Shown: positions 9,360 through 17,836 of the stretch, piece after piece | Position numbering within the stretch: the first letter of the stretch is position 1 | Layout: the number at the start of each line of letters is the position of its first letter | Assembly: GCA_030593065.1 (NCBI GenBank) | Contig: JAUVHV010000003.1 | Location: 24,001-88,000, forward strand | Direction: 5' to 3' | Origin: Candidatus Omnitrophota bacterium | Lineage (GTDB): Bacteria; Omnitrophota; Gorgyraeia; JABMRG01 | DNA: 64,000 bases | The notes under the pieces: generated by a model | The model's input: the letters and a program-made list of their open reading frames with translations, nothing else | Told to the model about the DNA's origin: nothing | Databases searched by the model: none | Made by a program: the position numbers and the translations under genes

Positions 9360-9391
9360 AAAAGTTCAAATGCTCAAACGTTTGAACTTTT
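9360..9391. terminator. Hairpin in AT-rich xer-waaA gap, possible bidirectional terminator
   Basis: Arms 9360-9370 and 9381-9391 pair perfectly over 11 bp (AAAAGTTCAAA with TTTGAACTTTT) around a 10-nt loop. The left side lies in a run of GTTAAAA-like direct repeats from about 9331, and the right side is followed by ATAATTTTTTAACC. The poly-A and poly-T flanks extend the pairing and would allow termination in either direction. It marks the end of the dprA-topA-xer unit. Confidence 0.7.
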
Positions 9392-9425
9392 ATAATTTTT
9401 TAACCTTTAAAACTAATAATTAAAT

Positions 9426-10715
9426 ATGGGTATTATATATAATATTATATTTATACTATTTGCTTTTTTTTATCTGCCTATTTTTTTATTCAAGGGCAGG
9501 AGAAGGCAAGGGTTGGCCTTACGTTTTGGCATATATCCTAAAAAGCTTGTAAAGAGTTTAGGAGAAAAAAAGAATATATGGGTTCATGCTGTAAGCGTAG
9601 GTGAGGTTATAGCTGTTTTACCATTGATTAAGGAGATAAGAGAAAAACACCCGGATTATAGGGTAGTCATTACTACAGTAACTGAAACAGGTAGTATTGT
9701 GGCAGAGAAGATAACCTCTGGTGATGAGATAGTGATTTTTTTGCCTTTTGACATAACATTCACGATAAGAAAGGTTATAAAATATATAATGCCGGCAGCT
9801 CTTATTATCGTGGAGACTGAATTATGGCCAAATCTTATACAAGAAACAGCTGAGAGAGGGGTCAAGATATTTCTTGTAAATGGCAGGATATCAGATAATT
9901 CTTTCAGCAGGTACAAGCTGATAAAATTCTTGCTTAAAAATTTACTTGCAAAGATCGACCTGCTTTTTATGCAGACAGAGGATCAGAAAAAAAGAATCAT
10001 ATCTCTCGGTGCAGACCCTTGCAGAGTGGTAGCCTCAGGAAATATGAAATTTGACAGCGTCTTTTCTGAAGACACGTTTAAACAGGATAAAGAAGCGATG
10101 AGGTTATCTTTGGGCCTTGATATCTGTGATAAGCTGTTTATCGCCGGTAGCACTCACCCTGGTGAAGAAGAGATTATTTTGAACTCTTACTTAGAGCTTA
10201 AGAAGAAATTTACCAGCCTGAGGCTGCTTATAGCGCCTCGCCATGTTGAACGAATAGACGAGGTGCGAAGACTTATAATAGATCATGGCCTTAACCCTGT
10301 TTTTGTATCCAGGATATCGGCTATAAGTCCTAAAATATCGGCGGAGGATATTTTAATACTAGATACAATCGGCCGGCTCAGAAGCCTTTACAGTATAGCT
10401 GAGATAGCATTTGTAGGAGGAAGCCTTATAAGGAGGGGTGGGCAGAATATGATTGAACCAGCGATATTCGCAAAACCTCTTCTGCTGGGCCCGTATACGT
10501 ATAACTTTCGTGATATTGTTGAGATGTTTCTTGAAAAGAATGCCGCTATTGTGGTTAAGGACACACAGACACTTACAGAGAGTTTGAGAGGCCTCTTATC
10601 AGATGCCTCTTTACGCAACAGCCTTGGCAGGAGTGCGCAACAGGTAGCGCAATCAAGCAGGGGCGCAACAGCAAGGATACTTCAGTCTATTGAAGATGAG
10701 AATGTATTTTTATAA
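9426..10715 (+). CDS. waaA: 3-deoxy-D-manno-octulosonic acid (Kdo) transferase
   Basis: It transfers Kdo from CMP-Kdo to lipid A precursor at the inner-membrane face. An N-terminal hydrophobic anchor (about 1-22) is followed by the GT-B fold. The motif WVHAVSVGE contains the conserved catalytic glutamate at residue 60. Further family stretches are TTVTETGS, ETELWPN and the C-terminal FVGGSLIRRGGQNMIEPA nucleotide-sugar site. The 429-residue length is normal. It opens a long LPS operon: lpxK starts inside its 3' end and lpxL follows. Whether it adds one or more Kdo units cannot be read from sequence. Confidence 0.95.
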   Translation: MGIIYNIIFILFAFFYLPIFLFKGRRRQGLALRFGIYPKKLVKSLGEKKNIWVHAVSVGEVIAVLPLIKEIREKHPDYRVVITTVTETGSIVAEKITSGDEIVIFLPFDITFTIRKVIKYIMPAALIIVETELWPNLIQETAERGVKIFLVNGRISDNSFSRYKLIKFLLKNLLAKIDLLFMQTEDQKKRIISLGADPCRVVASGNMKFDSVFSEDTFKQDKEAMRLSLGLDICDKLFIAGSTHPGEEEIILNSYLELKKKFTSLRLLIAPRHVERIDEVRRLIIDHGLNPVFVSRISAISPKISAEDILILDTIGRLRSLYSIAEIAFVGGSLIRRGGQNMIEPAIFAKPLLLGPYTYNFRDIVEMFLEKNAAIVVKDTQTLTESLRGLLSDASLRNSLGRSAQQVAQSSRGATARILQSIEDENVFL

Positions 10716-11733
10716 TATAATTACAGGTAAGAACAGGGTTATTTTTGGATCTATCCTAAGGCCTTTGCTCATTCTCCTGTCTTTTCTATTCTTTTTTGTG
10801 GTTAAAGCACGATGCTTTTTCTACAAAATAGGAATCCTAAGATCCGTAAAATTAAAAAGGCCTGTAATAAGTGTAGGAAATATAACCTGGGGCGGAACGG
10901 GAAAGACACCGCTAACAGAGGCGATTCTTCGTAGGTTTCTGCAAAAGAGAAAGAGAGTAGCTCTTTTAACAAGAGGATATGGCAAAGATGAAGAGAGGGT
11001 TATTTTTCAGAACTTCCCGGAAGTCAGTATACTTAGCGGGAAAGATAAGCTTTTTAACGCTCTGCAAGCTCAAGAAAATTCAGATCTCGATCTTTTTTTA
11101 ATGGATGACGGATTTCAGCATCTTAGCGTAAAAAGAGACGCGGATATAGTAACTATTAACGCGACAGATCCGGTCGGAAATGGTTTTCTTATTCCTGCGG
11201 GCATATTAAGAGAACCCTTAAATTCTTTAAAGCGCGCGGATATGGTAATAATAACAAAATCAGACCTTGTTGATAAAGAGAGGCTTTTTAATCTTAAGCG
11301 TCTCATTCAAGGCGCGGCAGGTGATATTGATATCTTTGAAGGAGTTCATGAGCCGGCCTTTTTTTATACGGCTTTTAAAGAGAAAAAGCTGCTCGGTTAT
11401 ATCAGGCAAAGAAGGGCCTGCGTGATATCAGGTTTAGCGGATAATAATTCTTTTAGCATGACATTGAAACGGCTTGGTGCCATAGTAGTATCAACTTTTT
11501 CATATATGGATCATCATAAGTATGGTGAAACTGATATTGCTGAAATAGCAGAAGCTGTTGAAAAAAATAATGCGGACACAATAGTGACTACTGAGAAGGA
11601 TTGGATAAAACTAAAAAGCATAGTAAAAGACCCTCTTTTAAAAGGGGTGGAATTGCTTGTACTGAAGATAGAACTAAAGGTGAAAGATGATGAAGTTTTC
11701 TATGGGAGATTATCTACTCTACTACCTGGTTAA
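10696..11733 (+). CDS. lpxK: Tetraacyldisaccharide 4'-kinase
   Basis: LpxK phosphorylates the 4' position of the lipid A disaccharide. A hydrophobic N-terminal segment (about residues 15-40) anchors it to the membrane. The P-loop GNITWGGTGKTP is the family-specific Walker A, LLTRGYGKD follows, and the second conserved site LMDDGFQH lies about 75 residues later. The usual length is about 330 residues. The 5' end overlaps waaA. TTG 10690, ATG 10696 and ATG 10702 are all in frame and none has a strong ribosome site, so the start is uncertain by a few residues. The gene end overlaps the start of the LpxL-ELM1 gene. Confidence 0.93.
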   Translation: MRMYFYNIITGKNRVIFGSILRPLLILLSFLFFFVVKARCFFYKIGILRSVKLKRPVISVGNITWGGTGKTPLTEAILRRFLQKRKRVALLTRGYGKDEERVIFQNFPEVSILSGKDKLFNALQAQENSDLDLFLMDDGFQHLSVKRDADIVTINATDPVGNGFLIPAGILREPLNSLKRADMVIITKSDLVDKERLFNLKRLIQGAAGDIDIFEGVHEPAFFYTAFKEKKLLGYIRQRRACVISGLADNNSFSMTLKRLGAIVVSTFSYMDHHKYGETDIAEIAEAVEKNNADTIVTTEKDWIKLKSIVKDPLLKGVELLVLKIELKVKDDEVFYGRLSTLLPG

Positions 11734-13642
11734 GGCGCTCTCTTCCTTTTTTAGAGCTATGCCTATAAAACTCGCGATTTTTATTGCGAGAAGGCTCGGA
11801 GTATTTTTTAGCATAGTAAGCCGTAAGCGTTACAAAATAGCTTATGCTAATCTTAAGTCAGCCTTAGGTAAGGATTATAAGCCAAAAGAGCTTAAAAGGA
11901 TATTGCGTAAAACATACGCGAATATAGGCCAGGGCATTGTAGACCTATTCCTTTTGCCAAAGATAGACAAGAGGTATATAGAGCGTTATATCAGATTTGA
12001 GAATTTTGATATCGCGAAAGAGGTTCTTAAGAAGAAGAAAGGCCTTATCTTCCTGACAGCCCATTTTGGTACATGGGAAATAGCGCATGTTGCAATGCCA
12101 TATAAAGGCCTAGTTTATAAAGGCATAGCGAAAGAACAGAAGCCATATCATCTGAATGAACTTTTAAACCATTACAGGCAGTTGCACGGATGTAAGATTA
12201 TTATGAAAGGCCCGGCGGTAAAAGAGGCATTGCAAACATTACGGTCCAACGGTATAGTAGGTATGCTTGTTGACCAGAATGCCGGAAAGAGAGGTGTCTT
12301 TGTTAATCTATTCTCAAGGCCGGCATCATGGAACCGCGGTGTTATGGAGATTGCGTTAAAGACAGGCGCTACTATAGTGCCTGGTTTCGCGATAAGAGAA
12401 AAAGGCCTTTTTATAAGATTTAAGATGTTTAATCCGATTAAACTGCGCGAAGATATAGATAAGGAAGAAGCGATAATTGACGGCTTTAGGCAGTACGCGT
12501 CTATATTGGAAGGTGTGATAAGGGAACATCCGGAGCAATGGCTTTGGCAGCATAGGCGGTGGAAATCTACGCCAGTAAGAAATGTTGTTATTCTTAATGA
12601 TAAAAGGACAGGGCACCTGCGCCAATCAGAAGCTGTTTTAAGAAGCATAAGAGATATCTGGGAAAGAGGCGGGTTTAAACGGGAAGATATAAGAGTAAAG
12701 ATTATAGATGTGGAATTTAAGAGTATTCTAGCTAAGCAGTTCCTGTCTATCTGTAGTAACCTATCAAATGCGCATTGCCAGGGTTGTATGCGGTGCTTGC
12801 GTATCAGCCTTAAAAGCTCTTCTTATAAAATTCTTATGGAGAGTTACGCGGATATCGTAATCTCATGCGGCTCTTCAACTGCCGCAGTCAATCTTTTTCT
12901 ATCCAAAGAGAATAACGCGAAATCCATTGTTATTATGAAGCCTTCGTTTATCGCGCTTAAAAAATTTAACCTTGCTGTAATTCCGAAGCATGATAGGCCT
13001 CAAATCACAGAAAACGTTGTGATTACCAACGGCGCTTTAAACCTTGTTGATAAGAACCACCTAAAGCTGTATGCTGATAAGCTTAAACATGAGATAGGGC
13101 AGTTAAAAGAACGAAGAATAGGCCTTCTGCTTGGTGGGGATACAAAGGCCTTTAAAATGGATCACAAGGCAATAGAGATCCTTATAGAGGAGTCGGTTAA
13201 GGCTGCCAACGAATGCGACGCGGAAATATTAGTTACCACATCACGGCGTACCCCAGGGCATATAGATGAGCTTTTGAAAAAAAAATTCTCCGGGAAAAAA
13301 AGATGCAGGCTTCTGAATATCGCTAATGATGAAAATAGTAAAGGTATGGTAGAGGGTATTCTCGGATTGTCAGATGTTGTGCTGGTATCTGAGGAATCGA
13401 TATCAATGATATCTGAGGCAGCATCAAGTAAAGCCCGAGTAATTGTATTTACCCAAGCAGGTTTCGGTGATAAGAGGCATATAAGCTTCCTGAAGAATTT
13501 ACGTGATAAATGTTTTATAGAGATAAAAGAGAGCCAAAATATTCACACTGCCATTTTAAAGGCTTTGCAGGCGCGCGTGGAAAGGCCTGTATTAAATGAT
13601 TCATTGAAGGTGGAAGAGGCTTTGGCGAGGACTATCTTATGA
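11687..13642 (+). CDS. Fusion: lipid A acyltransferase (LpxL/HtrB-like) + ELM1-like GT-B domain
   Basis: Residues about 1-295 are a lauroyl/myristoyl acyltransferase of the LpxL family. The catalytic H-x4-E is HFGTWE, followed by GMLVDQNAGKRG and the closing HPEQWLWQHRRWK. The domain would end there in a normal LpxL (about 300 residues). The chain instead runs on for about 350 residues. The extension begins VVILNDKRTGHLRQSEA, which resembles the start of the ELM1 / DUF1022 'mitochondrial fission' family, a GT-B-like fold, with later segments LLLGGDTKAFKM, TTSRRTPGHIDELL and VSEESISMISEA. So one protein probably joins lipid A acylation to a putative glycosyltransferase-like step. The frame is unbroken. 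The stop overlaps the ATG of the next gene. Confidence 0.85.
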   Translation: MMKFSMGDYLLYYLVKALSSFFRAMPIKLAIFIARRLGVFFSIVSRKRYKIAYANLKSALGKDYKPKELKRILRKTYANIGQGIVDLFLLPKIDKRYIERYIRFENFDIAKEVLKKKKGLIFLTAHFGTWEIAHVAMPYKGLVYKGIAKEQKPYHLNELLNHYRQLHGCKIIMKGPAVKEALQTLRSNGIVGMLVDQNAGKRGVFVNLFSRPASWNRGVMEIALKTGATIVPGFAIREKGLFIRFKMFNPIKLREDIDKEEAIIDGFRQYASILEGVIREHPEQWLWQHRRWKSTPVRNVVILNDKRTGHLRQSEAVLRSIRDIWERGGFKREDIRVKIIDVEFKSILAKQFLSICSNLSNAHCQGCMRCLRISLKSSSYKILMESYADIVISCGSSTAAVNLFLSKENNAKSIVIMKPSFIALKKFNLAVIPKHDRPQITENVVITNGALNLVDKNHLKLYADKLKHEIGQLKERRIGLLLGGDTKAFKMDHKAIEILIEESVKAANECDAEILVTTSRRTPGHIDELLKKKFSGKKRCRLLNIANDENSKGMVEGILGLSDVVLVSEESISMISEAASSKARVIVFTQAGFGDKRHISFLKNLRDKCFIEIKESQNIHTAILKALQARVERPVLNDSLKVEEALARTIL

Positions 13643-15735
13643 ATATATTACAAGTATTACCAGAACTTAAAAGTGGCGGAGTTGAAACAGGCACCATTGA
13701 TCTTGCGAAAGAACTTATACGGCACGGGCATAGAGCTGTTGTTATTTCAAACGGAGGCAAGCTGGTAGATGAGTTGGTAGCCTGTGGCGGAAAACATTAC
13801 AATCTGCCCGTGCACGAAAAGAACCCTTTTACGATTATAAGTATGATAGGCAGTATAAAGGAGATAATCAGGAGAGAGGGGATAGAGATTGTGCACGCAC
13901 GGAGCAGGGTCCCGGGTTTCTCAGCATTTTTTGCCGCGCGCTCTATAGGTATACCATTTATAACTACCTGCCATGGCTATTATTCAAAGCACTTTTTCAG
14001 TAGGGTAATGGGCTGGGGCAGGTTTGTAATAGTTTCAGGCAATGTGATAGCGCGCCATATGATAAAAAGTTTTGGTGTTCCGCGGGAAAGGATAAGGCTT
14101 ATACCAAGGGGTGTTGACCTGGAAAAATTTACATATATAAAACAGGATATATTAATGCCTAAGAAAGAGTATATAATAGGAGTTGTAGGACGTATTACGC
14201 CAATAAAAGGCCATATCTATTTTATTCGGGCAATATCGAAAGTAGTAAGGTTAATGCCTAATATAAAAATACTTATTATAGGTGACGCTCCCGCATCAAA
14301 GCCTAAATATCGACAAGAGCTTGAAGTGCTTATAAGGCGCCTTTCACTTACTAAGTATATCAGTTTTTTAGGTGTTTGCCATAATATACCAGAGAAGATG
14401 AAAGGGCTCGATCTTCTGGTAATGCCTTCTATCGGAGAGGAGACATTTGGAAGAGTAATAGTTGAGGCGCAAGCTTCAGGCGTGCCGGTAATTGCCAGCA
14501 GGATAGGCGGTATAGTCGATCTTATTAAAAATGGCGAAAATGGCATGTTGGTAGCTCCAAGAGACTGGAGCGGACTTTCAGAGGTAATAATCAGGGTCCT
14601 TAAGGATAAGGATTTGAGGCAAAGATTGTCTCAAAAAGGAAGATCCGGTGTTGAAAAGAATTTTACATTGATGAATATGTACAAAAAGACGGTAAAAGTT
14701 TACAGCGAGGCACTCCATTCTTACAGGGTATTAATAATCAAGTGGAGCGCTTTAGGCGATATAATCCTTTCCTTGCCCGCGCTTAAGGCGATAAAAGATA
14801 AATTTCCAAAAGCGCATATCAGTCTGCTTACAAGCAAAGAGGGGCTTGAGCTTATAAAACGCTACCCTTATATAAAAGAATTTTTTATGATCAGGCAGAC
14901 ACGCGGAATTAAAGGTGTTGGAGCATTGCTGAATGTTTCTTCAGAATTAAGAAGATCCTCTTTTGATTTAATCTGTGATTTACAAAACAACAAGAAGAGC
15001 CATTTGATATCATTTCTGTCGTTTGCGCGACGCAGAGTTGGTTACAGGAGCGGTAATCTCGATTTCTTATTAACCGACGCAATAGATGGAGCGCGTATGA
15101 ATATACCGCCCATTGAACACCAGTTCAGGCTCTTAAAGCAACTTGGTATAGATTCCGCGCCTGAATTACCATTACTTATGATATCTAATCAGGAGTCGGA
15201 ATATGCGGATAGGTTGATCAGCGAGAGCTGGATAGGGAAGGCAGAGGCCTTAGTCGGAATAAACCTTAGTGCAAGCCGGAGATGGAGAACAAAGAGTTGG
15301 CCGGCAGAAAAACTCGCGAAATTATGTGACCTGCTTGCTCAAAGCAGAATAAGGATAGTCATAACGGGTACGAAAGAAGATTCCATCTACGCAAAAAGAG
15401 TTCTTATGCTTACGCGCAGTAAGCCGTTTGATATCACGGGAAGGACCAGTGTTATGCAACTCGCGGCGGTTATTAAAAAATGCCAGGTTCTTATCACTTC
15501 TGATTCAGCTCCTATGCACATAGCTCTCTTTTGCAATGTTCCGTTTGTTGCTCTCTTCGGCCCGACCAATCCTAAAAGGCATCTGCAGCCTCATGGCAGA
15601 TACCATGTTATTTGCAAGAGATTAAAGTGCTCACCTTGTTATAAACCAAAATGCAATGATCCGATATGCATGAATACGATAACTCCGGAAGAGGTTGCTT
15701 CCGCTGTTAAGGAATTGCTTAAGGGGCAATTATGA
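13639..15735 (+). CDS. Fusion: GT4 glycosyltransferase + GT9 heptosyltransferase
   Basis: The 698-residue protein has two complete glycosyltransferase modules. Residues about 1-360 are GT4-like: VLPELKSGGVETGTIDLAK at the start, GVVGRITPIKGH at the domain hinge, and the E-x7-E region PSIGEETFGRVIVEAQASG. Residues about 364-698 are GT9 (ADP-heptose:LPS heptosyltransferase type): LIIKWSALGDIILSLPALK, then TSDSAPMHIA and FGPTNPKRH. A four-cysteine cluster follows near the C-terminus (CSPCYKPKCNDPIC). It probably adds two successive core sugars, with the ATG overlapping the upstream stop and its stop overlapping the next GT4 gene. Sugar specificity is not known. Each half looks functional. Confidence 0.88.
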   Translation: MNILQVLPELKSGGVETGTIDLAKELIRHGHRAVVISNGGKLVDELVACGGKHYNLPVHEKNPFTIISMIGSIKEIIRREGIEIVHARSRVPGFSAFFAARSIGIPFITTCHGYYSKHFFSRVMGWGRFVIVSGNVIARHMIKSFGVPRERIRLIPRGVDLEKFTYIKQDILMPKKEYIIGVVGRITPIKGHIYFIRAISKVVRLMPNIKILIIGDAPASKPKYRQELEVLIRRLSLTKYISFLGVCHNIPEKMKGLDLLVMPSIGEETFGRVIVEAQASGVPVIASRIGGIVDLIKNGENGMLVAPRDWSGLSEVIIRVLKDKDLRQRLSQKGRSGVEKNFTLMNMYKKTVKVYSEALHSYRVLIIKWSALGDIILSLPALKAIKDKFPKAHISLLTSKEGLELIKRYPYIKEFFMIRQTRGIKGVGALLNVSSELRRSSFDLICDLQNNKKSHLISFLSFARRRVGYRSGNLDFLLTDAIDGARMNIPPIEHQFRLLKQLGIDSAPELPLLMISNQESEYADRLISESWIGKAEALVGINLSASRRWRTKSWPAEKLAKLCDLLAQSRIRIVITGTKEDSIYAKRVLMLTRSKPFDITGRTSVMQLAAVIKKCQVLITSDSAPMHIALFCNVPFVALFGPTNPKRHLQPHGRYHVICKRLKCSPCYKPKCNDPICMNTITPEEVASAVKELLKGQL

Positions 15736-16847
15736 AGATATTATTATTGGCTACGCATTTGAATCTGGGAGGCATAGGTATATATACTACCTCATTGGCA
15801 GGGCAGCTTAAAGCCCTGGGAGACGAGGTTATTGTTGCCTCAAGCGGCGGCGAACTCGTTGAAGAGATAAAGAAAAAAGGTATAATCCATATAGATATAC
15901 CGATTAATACAAGCGCTGATATCGGTTTTCATACTATTATTTCGTATCTTAAGCTTTTGCCTGTTGTAAGAGATAAACCGATAGATATAATACATGCGCA
16001 GACAAGAGTAACTCAGATTATCGCAGATATGCTTTCAAGGAGAAGCAGAGCGGTTTTTATAACAACATGCCATGGATTTTTCAAGGCAAGGCTTTTCAGG
16101 CGGATATTTCCCTGCTGGGGGACGCGGACAATAGCGATAAGTGACGCTGTCCGCCAGCATCTTGTTTATGATTTTAAGCTGCCTAAAGAGAAGATTAGCG
16201 TTGTCTGCAATGGCATCGAGACAAAGAGATTTAGCAGATTGGTATCTTCTGAGGATAAGCTGCATATAAAAAAAGAATATGGGCTAAGTGACCTGCCTGT
16301 AATAGGTATAATATCACGCCTTTCAAGCGTTAAGGGGCATAAGTATCTTCTTGGCGCGTTTGCTAATGTATTAAAGAAGATGCCTGATATTCAGCTACTT
16401 ATCATAGGCGATGGCCCGCACAAGTATAAGAAAAGATTAAAAAGCCAGGCAGAAGCGTTGGGCATAACGAAGAGAGTTAAATTCCACCCCGCGTGCAGGG
16501 ATACAGCTATACCACTTTCTATCATCGATGTTTTTTGCCACCCGTCATTACAGGAAGGGCTGGGACTCTCTATATTAGAGGCTATGGCTATGGGAATTCC
16601 GGTTGTAGCATCGGATGTTGGCGGTATATACACATTAATACAGCACAACTCTAATGGCTTGCTGGTTCCACCTGAGAATGAAGAAGCGCTTAGCAATGCA
16701 ATTCTTGACATTCTTTCTGATAGGGAAAAAGCAAAAATAATGGGCAAGCTTTCAAGAAGTATTGTCGAGGATAAATTTACAGTAAGGATGATGACAGACG
16801 GTATATTGAAGGCCTATAAGAAGGCTATTAAAGAAGAGAAAGGTTAA
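15732..16847 (+). CDS. GT4 family glycosyltransferase
   Basis: The 371-residue protein is a single GT-B glycosyltransferase. The N-terminal acceptor domain begins with a GGIGIYTTSLA glycine-rich loop. The linker has IGIISRLSSVKGH, and the C-terminal donor domain has HPSLQEGLGLSILEAMAMG, the retaining-enzyme E-x7-E motif. It is related to the GT4 half of the preceding fusion protein (similar opening and TCHG segment), which suggests duplication. It overlaps the upstream gene by four bases (ATGA). It is likely an LPS core or cell-surface glycan enzyme; donor and acceptor are not evident. Confidence 0.9.
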   Translation: MKILLLATHLNLGGIGIYTTSLAGQLKALGDEVIVASSGGELVEEIKKKGIIHIDIPINTSADIGFHTIISYLKLLPVVRDKPIDIIHAQTRVTQIIADMLSRRSRAVFITTCHGFFKARLFRRIFPCWGTRTIAISDAVRQHLVYDFKLPKEKISVVCNGIETKRFSRLVSSEDKLHIKKEYGLSDLPVIGIISRLSSVKGHKYLLGAFANVLKKMPDIQLLIIGDGPHKYKKRLKSQAEALGITKRVKFHPACRDTAIPLSIIDVFCHPSLQEGLGLSILEAMAMGIPVVASDVGGIYTLIQHNSNGLLVPPENEEALSNAILDILSDREKAKIMGKLSRSIVEDKFTVRMMTDGILKAYKKAIKEEKG

Positions 16848-16860
16848 TCAGAAATAATAC

Positions 16861-17640
16861 ATGTTTAAGAGAAGAGTTTTTTATTTTTTGACCGTGTTTC
16901 TAATATTCATTCTTTTTGCCGCCAGGCCAATATTACGCTCTATCTATGTTGTGCCTGTTCTTATGTATCATAACATAGATCAGAATTGGAAAGAATCAAA
17001 ACTGAGCGTTTCGCCTCAGAGCTTTAAAAGGCAGATGGAATTTTTAGTAAGGAATAAGTATAATATAGTTTCGCTTCACAAGCTTAAAAAGCTACTCGAG
17101 GATGGCAAGCCCATACCCTATAAGACAGTAGCGATTACTTTTGATGACGGTTACGAGGATAATTATACAAATGCCTTTGACGCATTAAATAAGCATAATA
17201 TTCCCGCCACTATTTTTGTAGTTGTAGATAAGATAGGCAGAAGTGGTTACCTGAGCTGGAGACAGATAGAGGAGATGGCTGGAAATAGTATCGATATAGG
17301 CAGCCATACCTTGTCAGAGTGTTATCTTCCCTCTGTTAAGGATAAAGCGCAGTTAAAGAGGGAGATATACGGTTCAAGGCGTATAATAAAGGACAGAATA
17401 CCTGAGGCCGGAGATTTTATCGCCTATTGCAGCGGTGGTTTCAATGAGAATATCAGGCAGATAGTTATCGATGCCGGATATGACGGCGCGTGCGCGACAA
17501 ATCCAGGCAAAGATTATCCTGATAATGATATATACGCGATTAAACGAATACGCATATCAAGGACATCAGATAACCTTTTTGTTTTCTGGATAGAGACAAG
17601 CGGTTTCTATACATGGATAAAAGAACATCGTGATGATTGA
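16861..17640 (+). CDS. Polysaccharide deacetylase-like (NodB) protein with altered metal motif
   Basis: A single N-terminal membrane anchor (about 7-30) is followed by a CE4/NodB domain. VLMYHNI and AITFDDGYEDN (motif 1, with both aspartates) are canonical. Motif 2 reads GSHTLSECYL: the first histidine is kept, but the second histidine of the usual H-x3-H is glutamate. Motif 3, usually Y-P-[FY]-G, reads YCSGGF. The zinc site and catalytic loop therefore differ from active deacetylases. Either the enzyme uses a different metal ligand or the protein is a non-catalytic binder. It lies in the glycan block, 13 nt after a GT4 gene, with a palindromic element starting at its stop codon. Confidence 0.8.
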   Translation: MFKRRVFYFLTVFLIFILFAARPILRSIYVVPVLMYHNIDQNWKESKLSVSPQSFKRQMEFLVRNKYNIVSLHKLKKLLEDGKPIPYKTVAITFDDGYEDNYTNAFDALNKHNIPATIFVVVDKIGRSGYLSWRQIEEMAGNSIDIGSHTLSECYLPSVKDKAQLKREIYGSRRIIKDRIPEAGDFIAYCSGGFNENIRQIVIDAGYDGACATNPGKDYPDNDIYAIKRIRISRTSDNLFVFWIETSGFYTWIKEHRDD

Positions 17641-17788
17641 GAGAGTTTCGCAGCAACTTCCGCAGGAGCGTGAAATTTTTCCCAGCGAGAAAATTTCACT
17701 CCGAGTTGGCGCTCGCTCTTCCGCCTTCGGCGGAAACCTTGCCCGCTCGCACCACCAAGGTCCTGCTCCAGTTACTACGAAACTCTCT
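17640..17788. repeat. Composite palindromic element between deacetylase and GT9 gene
   Basis: An outer 11-bp perfect inverted repeat (17640-17650 and 17778-17788, AGAGAGTTTCG with CGAAACTCTCT) encloses smaller hairpins. One is GTGAAATTTT/AAAATTTCAC at about 17670-17699, and another is TTCCGCC/GGCGGAA near 17730. Its opening (GAGAGTTTCG then CAACTTCCGCA) matches the flank of the element at 20979-21081, so they may be one superfamily. A 60-codon frame through it is not convincing as a gene. Confidence 0.8.
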
Positions 17789-17836
17789 GGCTTAGAGAAG
17801 AGAGTGAAGTAAAATTAGTTATTACCTTTTAATATT

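Noticed and set aside
17630..17812. 60-codon + strand frame after the deacetylase
   Set aside because: It runs entirely through a palindromic element, has no ribosome site, and the product has no recognisable features.
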